Of a DNA stretch of 57,047 nt, positions 36,217-44,337 are shown in pieces. Position numbers and translations under genes: made by a program. Source of the DNA: Verrucomicrobiales bacterium (GTDB lineage: Bacteria > Verrucomicrobiota > Verrucomicrobiia > Methylacidiphilales > JAAUTS01); NCBI GenBank assembly GCA_031256975.1, contig JAIRPN010000001.1:1-57047 (forward strand), in the 5' to 3' direction. How positions within the stretch are numbered: position 1 is the stretch's first letter; each line of letters opens with the position of its first letter. The notes under the pieces were generated by a model. It was given only the letters and a program-made list of their open reading frames with translations. It was not told where the DNA came from and did no database searches.

Positions 36217-36915
36217 TCATTGTGCCTTTTCGTGCGAAGGGCTGAGCGGGGTGCTCTTGTCCACTTGCACAAGCGAGATGTCATCCAGAAAAATGGAGCC
36301 CGATATGTATTGGGCAAAAAACTCCGGAATATTCAAACGCGCGGCGCCGGTGCTTTCATTGCCGGGAACCTCGAACACGGATTCGACCTTGGTCCACTCT
36401 TTCGACGGCAACCCGGTGGAGAGCTGGGAGAGGTTTAATCCCGCTTCAGGGGACTGGATGGTGGTGTGTCCGTTTAAGCCTATGAACAGAGCCTGATTGC
36501 CGGCGATATTCTGGTTGTCCACGTCGCGTATGAACAGGCGGACGATGAAAGCCTCATTGCTTCGGGATTTCGTGTTTTCACCGGCGCGAATCCAAAAGGT
36601 CAGGCGATAGCGTTCGCCGATTTTTAATTTTTTGGCCAATTGTTTGGGGCCGACTGAAAAACGTGCCAGGTCGCTGGATTTCATTTCGAGGCATGACAGG
36701 CCTTCGTGCGGGGATTCCTTGCTATAGATGAATTCACAGCCTTTTTCCTTTGATTCTCCGGGGACGAACATACCCCAAGTACCGTCGTCTTTTTCAAAAT
36801 CGGAATTGATAATCAGATTTTCCTGGGCGACCGCTGGTGATAAATATCCCAAGTTGCACAAGATAACGGTTAGGCAGATGACCAAACATGCGGGAGTCAA
36901 ACGAGGTGTTTTCAT
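36217..36915 (-). CDS. Secreted carbohydrate-binding-module-like protein
   Basis: The 232-residue protein has a signal peptide (ACLVICLTVILCNLGYLSPA, cut after VAQ). A single jelly-roll domain follows, beginning ENLIINSDFEKDDGTWGMF and ending SIFLDDISLVQVD, a hallmark of CBM4/9-type carbohydrate-binding modules. No catalytic domain is attached. I chose ATG 36913-36915 because the signal peptide starts there; the frame is open further upstream across the promoter element. The TTTACCAGTGTCAA element lies 46 nt upstream, in the same orientation, and the gene is divergent from the heparinase-like gene. It may be a periplasmic or surface glycan-binding helper. Confidence 0.82.
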   Translation of the reverse strand: MKTPRLTPACLVICLTVILCNLGYLSPAVAQENLIINSDFEKDDGTWGMFVPGESKEKGCEFIYSKESPHEGLSCLEMKSSDLARFSVGPKQLAKKLKIGERYRLTFWIRAGENTKSRSNEAFIVRLFIRDVDNQNIAGNQALFIGLNGHTTIQSPEAGLNLSQLSTGLPSKEWTKVESVFEVPGNESTGAARLNIPEFFAQYISGSIFLDDISLVQVDKSTPLSPSHEKAQ

Positions 36916-36960
36916 GTTGCCAGTAAACCTTTTTTCACCGGTACGGCAAACGATATTAGG

Positions 36961-36974
36961 TTGACACTGGTAAA
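36961..36974 (-). promoter_or_regulatory. LacI-regulon element 1 (TTTACCAGTGTCAA)
   Basis: Read on the minus strand this is TTTACCAGTGTCAA, then 11 nt, then TTG. It stands 46 nt before the CBM-like gene's ATG. One of five copies in the window with the same internal spacing. Confidence 0.7.
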
Positions 36975-37032
36975 AGCCGGTTAATTTTCCAGCGCCAACA
37001 ACCAGGGTGAAAGGTGTCGATGGTATGGTTGA

Positions 37033-37046
37033 TTTACCAGTATCAA
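37033..37046 (+). promoter_or_regulatory. LacI-regulon element 2 (TTTACCAGTATCAA)
   Basis: TTTACCAGTATCAA, then 11 nt, then TTG (37058-37060). It stands 46 nt before ATG 37092, the same distance as element 1, which supports that start for the lyase gene. Confidence 0.7.
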
Positions 37047-37091
37047 ACAAAGTATATTTGCCAAATGCAGGCGGAAAATTTACACCAAGCT

Positions 37092-39095
37092 ATGATAAAT
37101 TCCGGTTTTTGCTCTTTCTGTCGGTTTGGATTGATTCTGCGTTCGCTGTTGACGGCATTGATGGTTGCGGGAAGTATCATGCCCGGTGCGCGGGGTGAGG
37201 ATGCGCCGCAATTGCCGGTTCCGACGGATGAACAATTGGCCAAGATAGCCGCCTGTCTGCCTGCCAAGCCGATGGGGGTGGGTCGTCCGATCAACGATCG
37301 GCAGGCATGGGCGGCGGCGGCCAAACTTCCCGCGTTTCAACAACAATTGAAGGATGCGGAGGAGTACTCCACCGATCCGATTCCGAAGCTGGACACAGAT
37401 GAATTGTTCGCGCAGGTTGTCGCCACGGGAAAGCGGGAAATATATGAAAAACCGTTCCGGCGCAGAACCACGAGGCTGGTGGCCTTTACGATTGCCGAAT
37501 GTGTGCGTAATGACGGCACTTATTTGCCGCTGATTGAAAAGGAAGTGCAGGCAATTCTCTCGGAGAAGACATGGAGCAATTCGTTCCAAAAAGAGGAATC
37601 CCTTTATGGCGGATTGGATGGGACCATTGACCTAGCCTCATCAATACGGGCGTGGAATTTGGCGACGGTGGATTATTGGTTGGGAGACAAATTGCAGCCA
37701 CAGACGCGGGCGAAGATTCGCGGCGAAGTTAAGCGGCGGATTTTTGACAATTATGAAAAGGCGGTGAAAACGGGGCAACCGTTGTGGTGGTGGATGAAGG
37801 GAAGGTCAAATTGGAATGCTGTTTGCAATTCCGGGGTGCTCGGCACGGCGCTAACGCTGATCGAATCGCCACAGGAGCGCGCGTTGTTTGTGCAGGGGGC
37901 GCTAAACTCGATGCCCTATTATTTGAACAGTCTGGGAGAGGACGGTTATTGCGAGGAGGGAGTGGGTTATTGGGCCTATGGCTTCGGCTGTTATTTGGTG
38001 TTAGCGGAGACTTTGTATCAACAGACGCAGGGAAAAGTCAATTTGTACCAAGGTCATAAACCCCGGCAGGTGGCGCTGTTTATGTCGCGTTTTGAAATTG
38101 TCCCGCAAGTTTATCCGGCGTTCGGCGATGCGTGGGCGAGATGGCGCGGCGGCCCCGAATCGTTGATGTGGTTGATTGACCAGCGCTGGGGGATGAATTG
38201 GGACATTGACATGAACAAGTCGGATATGTATGCCAAACATCCGTTAGGTGACCGTTTGCCCGGTTTTGGGATATTCGGATTCCCGTTGCCCAAGTTCGGG
38301 GACAGTCTGATGGCGGGCTCGCCGCCGGAAGCGGATGACTCGCTGGAAAAGGACCGCAATAAACGCACCTTTTACCGGGATGAAAACATGTTGATCTGCC
38401 GTTCGCTAACGGCGGGGCGGCAGCCGTTCGGTATTGCGCTCAAGGGAGGGAATAACGGCATGGCTCACGGGCATAATGACAATGGAAGTTATGTGGTGGC
38501 GGTGGGCAAGGTGCCGTTGGTGTTGGATCCCGGCATGGAAATATACACGACCAAATCATTCGGCCCTCATCGTTTTGAAAGCATGATGAATAATTCCTAC
38601 GGACATGATGTGCCGTATGTTGGCAGAACCCTGCAAAAAAGCGGCAAGGAGGCCACGGCAAGGATCATTGAGACCGAATTCACCGACGAGCGGGACACGC
38701 TAAAGATGGACTTGACCGGCAGTTATGATGTGCCGGCATTAAAAAAACTGGTGCGGACTTATGTTTTCAATCGGGTAAATCCCGCGTTGGAAGTGATTGA
38801 TGAAGTTGAATTTAGCGCCCCGACGGATTACGGTTCCGCGTTGGTGACCTTGTCGGGTTGGAAAGAAAACGGCTCCGGTTCATTCTTGATTTATGAAGGC
38901 GATTCGGCGCTAAAGGCGACAGTAACGGTCAGCAAGGGTGATGCGCAGATCAAAAATCAAGTCGAACCAATTACAGGGTTTCAATTGCCTCCCAATTTCA
39001 ACCCGACCCGTTTGGGGTTGAATCTGGATCGTCCTGTCACACAGGTGACAATGCATGTATTGCTGGAACCGGTGACAGTGCAGGCCAAACCGTAA
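37092..39095 (+). CDS. Heparinase II/III-like polysaccharide lyase
   Basis: The 667-residue secreted protein has a signal peptide (LILRSLLTALMVAGSIMPGA). The N-terminal (alpha/alpha) toroid runs to about 390, with WWWMKGRSNWNAVCNSGV and SLGEDGYCEEGVGYWAYGFG. The C-terminal beta-sandwich opens with the family motif AHGHNDNGSYVVAVG, carrying the catalytic His, and VLDPGMEIYT. Such enzymes cleave acidic polysaccharides such as alginate, heparan or ulvan-like glycans by beta-elimination. The substrate is not evident here. Start choice: ATG 37092 gives a clean signal peptide and the same promoter distance as the divergent gene; ATG 37065 is also possible. It is convergent with the LacI gene, 7 nt apart. 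Confidence 0.85.
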   Translation: MINSGFCSFCRFGLILRSLLTALMVAGSIMPGARGEDAPQLPVPTDEQLAKIAACLPAKPMGVGRPINDRQAWAAAAKLPAFQQQLKDAEEYSTDPIPKLDTDELFAQVVATGKREIYEKPFRRRTTRLVAFTIAECVRNDGTYLPLIEKEVQAILSEKTWSNSFQKEESLYGGLDGTIDLASSIRAWNLATVDYWLGDKLQPQTRAKIRGEVKRRIFDNYEKAVKTGQPLWWWMKGRSNWNAVCNSGVLGTALTLIESPQERALFVQGALNSMPYYLNSLGEDGYCEEGVGYWAYGFGCYLVLAETLYQQTQGKVNLYQGHKPRQVALFMSRFEIVPQVYPAFGDAWARWRGGPESLMWLIDQRWGMNWDIDMNKSDMYAKHPLGDRLPGFGIFGFPLPKFGDSLMAGSPPEADDSLEKDRNKRTFYRDENMLICRSLTAGRQPFGIALKGGNNGMAHGHNDNGSYVVAVGKVPLVLDPGMEIYTTKSFGPHRFESMMNNSYGHDVPYVGRTLQKSGKEATARIIETEFTDERDTLKMDLTGSYDVPALKKLVRTYVFNRVNPALEVIDEVEFSAPTDYGSALVTLSGWKENGSGSFLIYEGDSALKATVTVSKGDAQIKNQVEPITGFQLPPNFNPTRLGLNLDRPVTQVTMHVLLEPVTVQAKP

Positions 39096-39102
39096 TGGGC
39101 TT

Positions 39103-40206
39103 CTAGGTGCGTGCTAAGGCGGTTTTCCCGGCGCGTGCCAATTGCTGTTTTTTGGCATTAGCGGCTGGCGCGGAATTTCCGTCCCGCCATTTGCCCTCGA
39201 TCAACAAGCGATAGGGCGTTGGCGGCACTCCGCGTTCTCCGCGATGAATCATGCCAACCAACATGTCCACTGCGGCTCCGCCGATCAGGAAACCCTGTTC
39301 GTCCATGCCTGCAAAATCCGGGTATTCGGGTTGCTGGCAGAGCAATGCCACGGCGAAATCCCGGGGAATTTGGAAACCGGCCTCCTGCAGGACAAAATGC
39401 ATGCCCGATACGCAGACGACGGCGTCCACTTTCCAATGTGTGACCCATTCCCTGATCTTGGTGTGGATAATTTCGTCAGAGTCACCAATATCTGTCAGTA
39501 ATGGTGGAATGCGGCGGGACTGAGGCACGTTCATGGAAGCTGTGTAATAACCGGCCGTGAAATTCCGGTCGGTTCGCTGGTCAAAATTTTCACTGCCGAA
39601 AAAACCGATCCGCTGGTAACCCAGTTCCTGCAATTTTTGTGTGATGGACATACCGATGCGGTATTGAGTGCTGCACACCAAGTGCAATTGCGGGCGGGTC
39701 AATGTGTAGCCGAAAGTCACTGCGGAAAACCACTCCCAGCGCATATTCAATTGGGAATTTGGTTTCAATTGGGGAGCCAACAGGACGCCTTGAATGCCGC
39801 GTGAGAGTAAAATATCCGAGGCGCGGCCTGGGGTCATGTCAGAGTCATTTAAATGAAAGGGTTCCACCTTGAACCCGAGTGAATTGGCTTTGGTACAGGC
39901 CCCGTCGAAGTATAGCTTGAACAATGGGGTTGAGAACAATTGCGTCTGGGATACGTTGTTGAACAACCAGGCCAAGGTGCCGTGATACGTGGGTGGTTTT
40001 TTCATTTGCCGATACGCGGCGAGGGCGCTCAACATGGGCTCCGGACGGTACCCTCGGCGGCAGGCTTCTTCGCGTACCAGGCGTTTGGTCTTCATGGCAA
40101 TTAGCGGATGATCGCGCAACGCCATGGAAACAGTGGCGTGCGACAAACCAAGGTGTTTGGCCAGTTCACGAATGGTCACTCTGGGAGTAGCATTGGCGAT
40201 ACTCAT
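39103..40206 (-). CDS. LacI-family transcriptional regulator (second paralogue)
   Basis: The 367-residue regulator has the DNA-binding head TPRVTIRELAKHLGLSHATV and VREEACRRGYRPEPMLSALA. YRQMKKPPTYHGTLAWLFNN, the block shared with the first LacI, follows. Its sensor domain includes QELGYQRIGFFGSENFDQRT, DAVVCVSGMHFVLQEAGFQI and FLIGGAAVDMLVGMIHRGER. A copy of TTTACCAGTGTCAA lies 28 nt before its start, shared with the divergent PEP-CTERM/pseudopilin operon, so it is likely autoregulated. Four more copies of this element nearby make this protein the natural candidate for the factor that reads it. The effector sugar is unknown. Confidence 0.93.
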   Translation of the reverse strand: MSIANATPRVTIRELAKHLGLSHATVSMALRDHPLIAMKTKRLVREEACRRGYRPEPMLSALAAYRQMKKPPTYHGTLAWLFNNVSQTQLFSTPLFKLYFDGACTKANSLGFKVEPFHLNDSDMTPGRASDILLSRGIQGVLLAPQLKPNSQLNMRWEWFSAVTFGYTLTRPQLHLVCSTQYRIGMSITQKLQELGYQRIGFFGSENFDQRTDRNFTAGYYTASMNVPQSRRIPPLLTDIGDSDEIIHTKIREWVTHWKVDAVVCVSGMHFVLQEAGFQIPRDFAVALLCQQPEYPDFAGMDEQGFLIGGAAVDMLVGMIHRGERGVPPTPYRLLIEGKWRDGNSAPAANAKKQQLARAGKTALART

Positions 40207-40233
40207 GCAATCAATGTAGAGATAGGCATATAA

Positions 40234-40247
40234 TTTACCAGTGTCAA
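40234..40247 (+). promoter_or_regulatory. LacI-regulon element 3 (TTTACCAGTGTCAA)
   Basis: TTTACCAGTGTCAA, 11 nt, TTG (40259-40261). It lies between the LacI gene and the divergent PEP-CTERM gene, oriented towards the latter. Confidence 0.7.
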
Positions 40248-40309
40248 ATTAATTGGCGTTGTTCTGATTGCACCTTGTGCTTCAATAATGGCAACTCAAA
40301 ATAATGCCT

Positions 40310-42211
40310 ATGAAAAAAATCAATTCTGTTTTGGCGGTATTCTTGGCGGCGATGGCGGCGGCGCATGCGGCGACCTATAATTGGGTGGGCCCGACTGGTG
40401 ATTCCGATGTCGGGGGTGTTTGGTCCAGTACAGTGAGCTGGGGGCCGAGCGGTACGAAATCTCCCGCGGCAGGTGGTGATGTTGGCGTATTAGGCGATGT
40501 AACAACCGGAACGCGCACAATTATCTACGATATTAACGGCGGGTATGTAAGTACGATTCAGTTTAATCAAACAACTGCCGGGGCTGTTAATTTATTGGAT
40601 ATTCAAAAAAATCTGACGGTATCCAATCCATTTGTGATAGGGGCGACTGCTGGCAGTGCCCAAGTTGCCGTGGAGTCAGGTGCTACACTTACCTTTGGAC
40701 AAGGAGGGACAATCGGCACGAACGGCGTCTTATCGCTTTACAACCCGGGAAGCTCTGAAGGGTCCGTGACCACCAATTCCGGCTATGTGCTGACTGTGGC
40801 GGGCGGATTATTAAGGGTGGCCGCTTCGCAATCCGCCAGCAGTGCAAGCAATACCATCAGAGGAGATTTTGCCATGACCTCCGGTACCATTTTGATTGAA
40901 AATGACACGGGCACGCAGCGGGACCGCCGTCTTTCCTTTAATGCGAATGTCAATATTACCGGGGGCGTGGTTGCCAGTCTTTACAACGGCGCCAGCGGGC
41001 AGATTTTCCTGAATGGCACAAATAACGTGTTTAATCCGACATCATTTTATTCCGGTTCTTCAACAACGTATTGCGGGATTGGAATAGTGATGTCGGCCGG
41101 TTCGCAGCAATTGTCGACCAATCAAACATTGGCCGGCGGGTTGGTCTTGCGCGGGGGCGGATCGCCGACCACGGATTATGTCAAAACCATTGCCAACACG
41201 GGCAGTGGCATTATCAATCAAATACAATTTATCGATGAAAGAAACAACAGTGGTGGCGTGGTCCTGCAACTGGGGTCAAATCTGAGCCTGGCGACCAGTG
41301 CTGTGATGCCCAGCGTGGCGAATTATAGCAACCAAGTGGATGGTTCCGGTGGATTGCAAGTCGGCATCGATGCCAATGGTTATACGCTAAACCTGACGCC
41401 AGGCGCCAACTACGGTGTCTGGACCGTGGCGAAATCAACTCAGGGAGGCGTGACCACGACCACATGGCAGTTGTCAAATTCCGGCGCCGCAGGCACGGGT
41501 GTCATTGCCGCCAATGGCTTCATTATGAGTTCCAGCGGCGTGGTGACGAACATTGGCGAGGGGTTGGTTTTGGAGGCCCGCGGTGGCAACGGAACCCTCA
41601 ACGATCTGGGTGGCAGCGGTTCCATTGCCGCCACTTCGGTGTTCCGTTATGCGGGCACGGCAACATCGGCAAATACCGCCGCCAAGCTGATTTCCAATCG
41701 CACGATCGGCGGACTGGAAGTCAAGAGCGGTTATTTAAACGTGCAGGGAATTTCTACCAGTGGGGGAGTGAATATCAATGGCGGCACGATGTTGATCAAT
41801 GATGATCCAAGCAATCCGCATGTCGGAACGCTAAACGTGGGGGCAGGGCAAGCTTTTATCATGAGCAGCGGCGGCATTTTCTTTACGATGGAAGACAATA
41901 TAACCTTTGACCAGATTGTTGGCTCCGCCGGCTCCGTTTTCTCGATCAGCGGCGGTACCATTACCTTGGATTTACAGGACATCCAGAATTTTGATTATAG
42001 CAGTAGTTATGCGTTGTTCAGCGGCTTTGATTCCGGGCTGGTCAGCGGATTAAACATCATTGGATACGACACAAGTTCTTATTTTGCCAAATTAGGAACA
42101 GATGGCATGTTAACATTTGAGGCGATTCCCGAACCGGGGACTGTTGCGCTGTTGGCGTGCGGAGGCTTGATCTTGTTGTTGAGCTATTGCCGGAACCGGA
42201 AATTGGCTTGA
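40310..42211 (+). CDS. PEP-CTERM surface protein heading the pseudopilin operon
   Basis: The 633-residue secreted protein has a signal peptide (SVLAVFLAAMAAAHA) followed by ATYNWVGPTGDSDVGGVWSS, the start seen in many verrucomicrobial autotransporter-associated beta-strand-repeat proteins. The rest is beta-helical and rich in Gly/Ser/Thr. The C-terminus is AIPEPGTVALLA plus a membrane helix and RNRKLA, a PEP-CTERM signal. ATG 40310 gives the usual MKK start; ATG 40304 is an alternative. It precedes the first pseudopilin gene by 22 nt. Verru_Chthon cassettes commonly sit beside proteins of this kind (from memory of the family), so the PEP-CTERM protein may be the cargo or surface partner of the cassette. 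Confidence 0.88.
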   Translation: MKKINSVLAVFLAAMAAAHAATYNWVGPTGDSDVGGVWSSTVSWGPSGTKSPAAGGDVGVLGDVTTGTRTIIYDINGGYVSTIQFNQTTAGAVNLLDIQKNLTVSNPFVIGATAGSAQVAVESGATLTFGQGGTIGTNGVLSLYNPGSSEGSVTTNSGYVLTVAGGLLRVAASQSASSASNTIRGDFAMTSGTILIENDTGTQRDRRLSFNANVNITGGVVASLYNGASGQIFLNGTNNVFNPTSFYSGSSTTYCGIGIVMSAGSQQLSTNQTLAGGLVLRGGGSPTTDYVKTIANTGSGIINQIQFIDERNNSGGVVLQLGSNLSLATSAVMPSVANYSNQVDGSGGLQVGIDANGYTLNLTPGANYGVWTVAKSTQGGVTTTTWQLSNSGAAGTGVIAANGFIMSSSGVVTNIGEGLVLEARGGNGTLNDLGGSGSIAATSVFRYAGTATSANTAAKLISNRTIGGLEVKSGYLNVQGISTSGGVNINGGTMLINDDPSNPHVGTLNVGAGQAFIMSSGGIFFTMEDNITFDQIVGSAGSVFSISGGTITLDLQDIQNFDYSSSYALFSGFDSGLVSGLNIIGYDTSSYFAKLGTDGMLTFEAIPEPGTVALLACGGLILLLSYCRNRKLA

Positions 42212-42233
42212 TTGACCGGAGGAATGCGAGACC

Positions 42234-42683
42234 ATGAAAAACGGATGCCGCAACCGAAAAACTTCGAAACGGGCGTTCAGCCTGGTGGAAGTCACGTTGG
42301 CTATAGGCATCGTCTCCTTTGCGATACTGGGAACGTTGGGAACTTTTTCCGTGGGATTAACCACGATTCATGACGCTAAAAATGACGTGGCTTACGCGCA
42401 GATTGTTTCCCAAGTCTCGTCCATGGTATTGCAAACCCCGTTTGACCAAATCCAGTCCACAAACGCGGGTGATACCCTGTATTTTGACCAGGCAGGCAAG
42501 CAGCTCGACAATTCCAGCGGCGCGGTTTACCGCGCTGCATTGGAAGTAACTCCGGGGGGAGAGTCCGCTTACCCCGGCGCACAACCGGAGTTGTCCTCGT
42601 CAGCCAAAAGCGTGCAGATTACGGTTTCCACTGTGAATTCCGGCCCCCTGTTCAGTACCATTTTACTTGTACCGAAGTATTGA
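42234..42683 (+). CDS. Verru_Chthon cassette protein B, prepilin-like
   Basis: The 149-residue protein has a type IV prepilin-type N-terminus: a basic leader (KNGCRNRKTSKRA) then FSLVEVTLAIGIVSFAILGT, with the conserved Glu at +5. Prepilin peptidase would cut before the Phe. The body is a small globular domain with GGESAYPGAQPELSSSAK. Position, size and order (B, C, D, A) match the four-gene Verru_Chthon cassette known from verrucomicrobial genomes. A GGAGG lies upstream of the ATG. It resembles GspI/PilV minor pseudopilins. It overlaps the next reading frame around its stop codon. Confidence 0.85.
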   Translation: MKNGCRNRKTSKRAFSLVEVTLAIGIVSFAILGTLGTFSVGLTTIHDAKNDVAYAQIVSQVSSMVLQTPFDQIQSTNAGDTLYFDQAGKQLDNSSGAVYRAALEVTPGGESAYPGAQPELSSSAKSVQITVSTVNSGPLFSTILLVPKY

Positions 42684-42691
42684 GCCAGGTG

Positions 42692-43705
42692 ATGAGAGCA
42701 CATTTAAACAGTGCGGGTACTGCGGTTTTCTGGCCGTGGTTTTCAGGGAAAGTCCGCCGGGGCTTTTCGCTGACGGAATTGTTGGTGGCGATGGCGATAT
42801 TCATCGTCCTCATGCAAATCCTGCTTTCAACGATCGGTCAATCCGCGGGGGTATTGCAGCGCACGAAAAACACGGTCGGTTCCTATCAGTCGGCACGATT
42901 GGCGTTCAACATGATTACGCGCACGCTTGGACAGTCACGGATGAATGTTTACGAGGATTACGACAATCCTTCCCAGCCCGGCCGCTATTTGCGCAAATCG
43001 AACCTGCATTTTGTCATTGATGATCCGCAAGGGGTTGATTTCAAACAAGGAAACGCGATTTTTTTTCAGGCTGCCTTGGGACGCACACAAAATAATGGCG
43101 ATTATGGCAATCTGCCAGCGTTGCTGAATTCCGTCGGTTACTATGTGACTTATGGAAAAAACCCGAATCTGCCGTTGTTCTTGCGCCCGTTTGACCGGCA
43201 TCGCTTCCGATTGATGCAGTTTCTCACTCCGGCTGAGGAGATGAATGTTTATTCCTCCGGCAGCGTCCAGCCAAAGTCGTGGTTTCAGGCGATGCTGTCT
43301 GACTATTCCAATGTCATTGCCGACAACGTGATCTTGGTGTTGTTCTGGCCGAGGCTGGCAAAGGAAGAGGATCCGGTTGGTAGCAGTTTGACCGGCAATT
43401 ACCGCTATGATTCACATACCGGTGAAGGCCAGATTCCGCAGCCGGTCACTAATAACCAACAACCCCCCTTGGTGCAAGTGACCATGGTGGCTATCGATGA
43501 AACAGCCGCTAACCGCCTGCCTGACACGGAAACTCCGCCATCGCAGGTTGCCGATGCCTTGCAAGGACTTTTCACTCGCTCGACGGAAGAGGGCTTCAAA
43601 CAGGATTTTGCGGAGCTGGAGCGACGATTGACGGCTGCGAAAATCAGTTATCAAACTTTTAATAGCATGGTTTCCCTGCGTGAGACCAAATGGAGCAAGC
43701 AATGA
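42692..43705 (+). CDS. Verru_Chthon cassette protein C, prepilin-like
   Basis: The 337-residue protein has a prepilin N-terminus (RRGFSLTELLVAMAIFIVLM) with Glu at +5 after the cut site. A large globular body follows with YYVTYGKNPNLPLFLRPFDR and FRLMQFLTPAEEMNVY. It resembles a GspJ-type minor pseudopilin enlarged by an insert. The start is ATG 42692, or a TTG at 42680 that overlaps the preceding stop. Its own stop overlaps the next ATG (ATGA). Confidence 0.85.
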   Translation: MRAHLNSAGTAVFWPWFSGKVRRGFSLTELLVAMAIFIVLMQILLSTIGQSAGVLQRTKNTVGSYQSARLAFNMITRTLGQSRMNVYEDYDNPSQPGRYLRKSNLHFVIDDPQGVDFKQGNAIFFQAALGRTQNNGDYGNLPALLNSVGYYVTYGKNPNLPLFLRPFDRHRFRLMQFLTPAEEMNVYSSGSVQPKSWFQAMLSDYSNVIADNVILVLFWPRLAKEEDPVGSSLTGNYRYDSHTGEGQIPQPVTNNQQPPLVQVTMVAIDETAANRLPDTETPPSQVADALQGLFTRSTEEGFKQDFAELERRLTAAKISYQTFNSMVSLRETKWSKQ

Positions 43706-44337
43706 GCGCGGGAAGAGGGATAAAAAAATACCGGCGCAAGGAAGAAAATTTTCTGGGGCGGTCCGCCTTTACGCTCGTTGAGTTGCTGGTAGTGACGGCT
43801 GTTCTGGTGATATTTATCGCCGTGGCCATTCCTTCGTTTCGTGGCATTTCGCAAAGCAATTCATTGGGCAATGCGGGACGGGATTTGGCCGACACGCTGA
43901 ATCTGGGACGTGACGAGGCAATGGCCAGGAATCGAAAGGTGAATATTCGGCTGATCAAATCAGCTGGCGTGACCGGTGGTGCCGCACGTTATCGTGCCAT
44001 GCAGGTTTGGATTGCCAAGGATGACGGCGGCGAGGTGTCTGCCTTGTCCAAGGTGGATTGGCTGCCAAACGGCATTGTCATTTCGGAGGCAACGGCGCTA
44101 ACGCCGATATTAAGTTCCACCTCCGCACAGATCGGGACCATGACTGTACTTGGCGAACAATGCAATTATGTTTCCTTTGTCATTGGCGCCAACGGCATAC
44201 TGGACGGAGCCGTTTCCAACGCGGAGAGTTTCCTGACTTTGGTGCGGGAGAAGGATGTTGCTGCTGTGTCGCCCAACGATTTTTTCTCTGTTTTCATCAA
44301 TCCGGCGACTGGAGGGGTTAGCGTTTACCGGCCATGA
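43702..44337 (+). CDS. Verru_Chthon cassette protein D, prepilin-like
   Basis: The 211-residue protein has a basic leader (GIKKYRRKEENFLGRS) then AFTLVELLVVTAVLVIFIAV, a prepilin cleavage site with Glu at +5, and RDEAMARNRKVNIRLIK, as in GspH-type pseudopilins. It starts at ATG 43702, which overlaps the previous stop as ATGA; a GGAG lies 7 nt upstream. An earlier in-frame ATG at 43690 is possible. It overlaps the next gene by 4 nt. Confidence 0.88.
   Translation: MSAGRGIKKYRRKEENFLGRSAFTLVELLVVTAVLVIFIAVAIPSFRGISQSNSLGNAGRDLADTLNLGRDEAMARNRKVNIRLIKSAGVTGGAARYRAMQVWIAKDDGGEVSALSKVDWLPNGIVISEATALTPILSSTSAQIGTMTVLGEQCNYVSFVIGANGILDGAVSNAESFLTLVREKDVAAVSPNDFFSVFINPATGGVSVYRP

Noticed and set aside
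36916..37050. N-terminal extension of the CBM-like protein
   Set aside because: It would cover the promoter elements and put 45 residues before an otherwise typical signal peptide.
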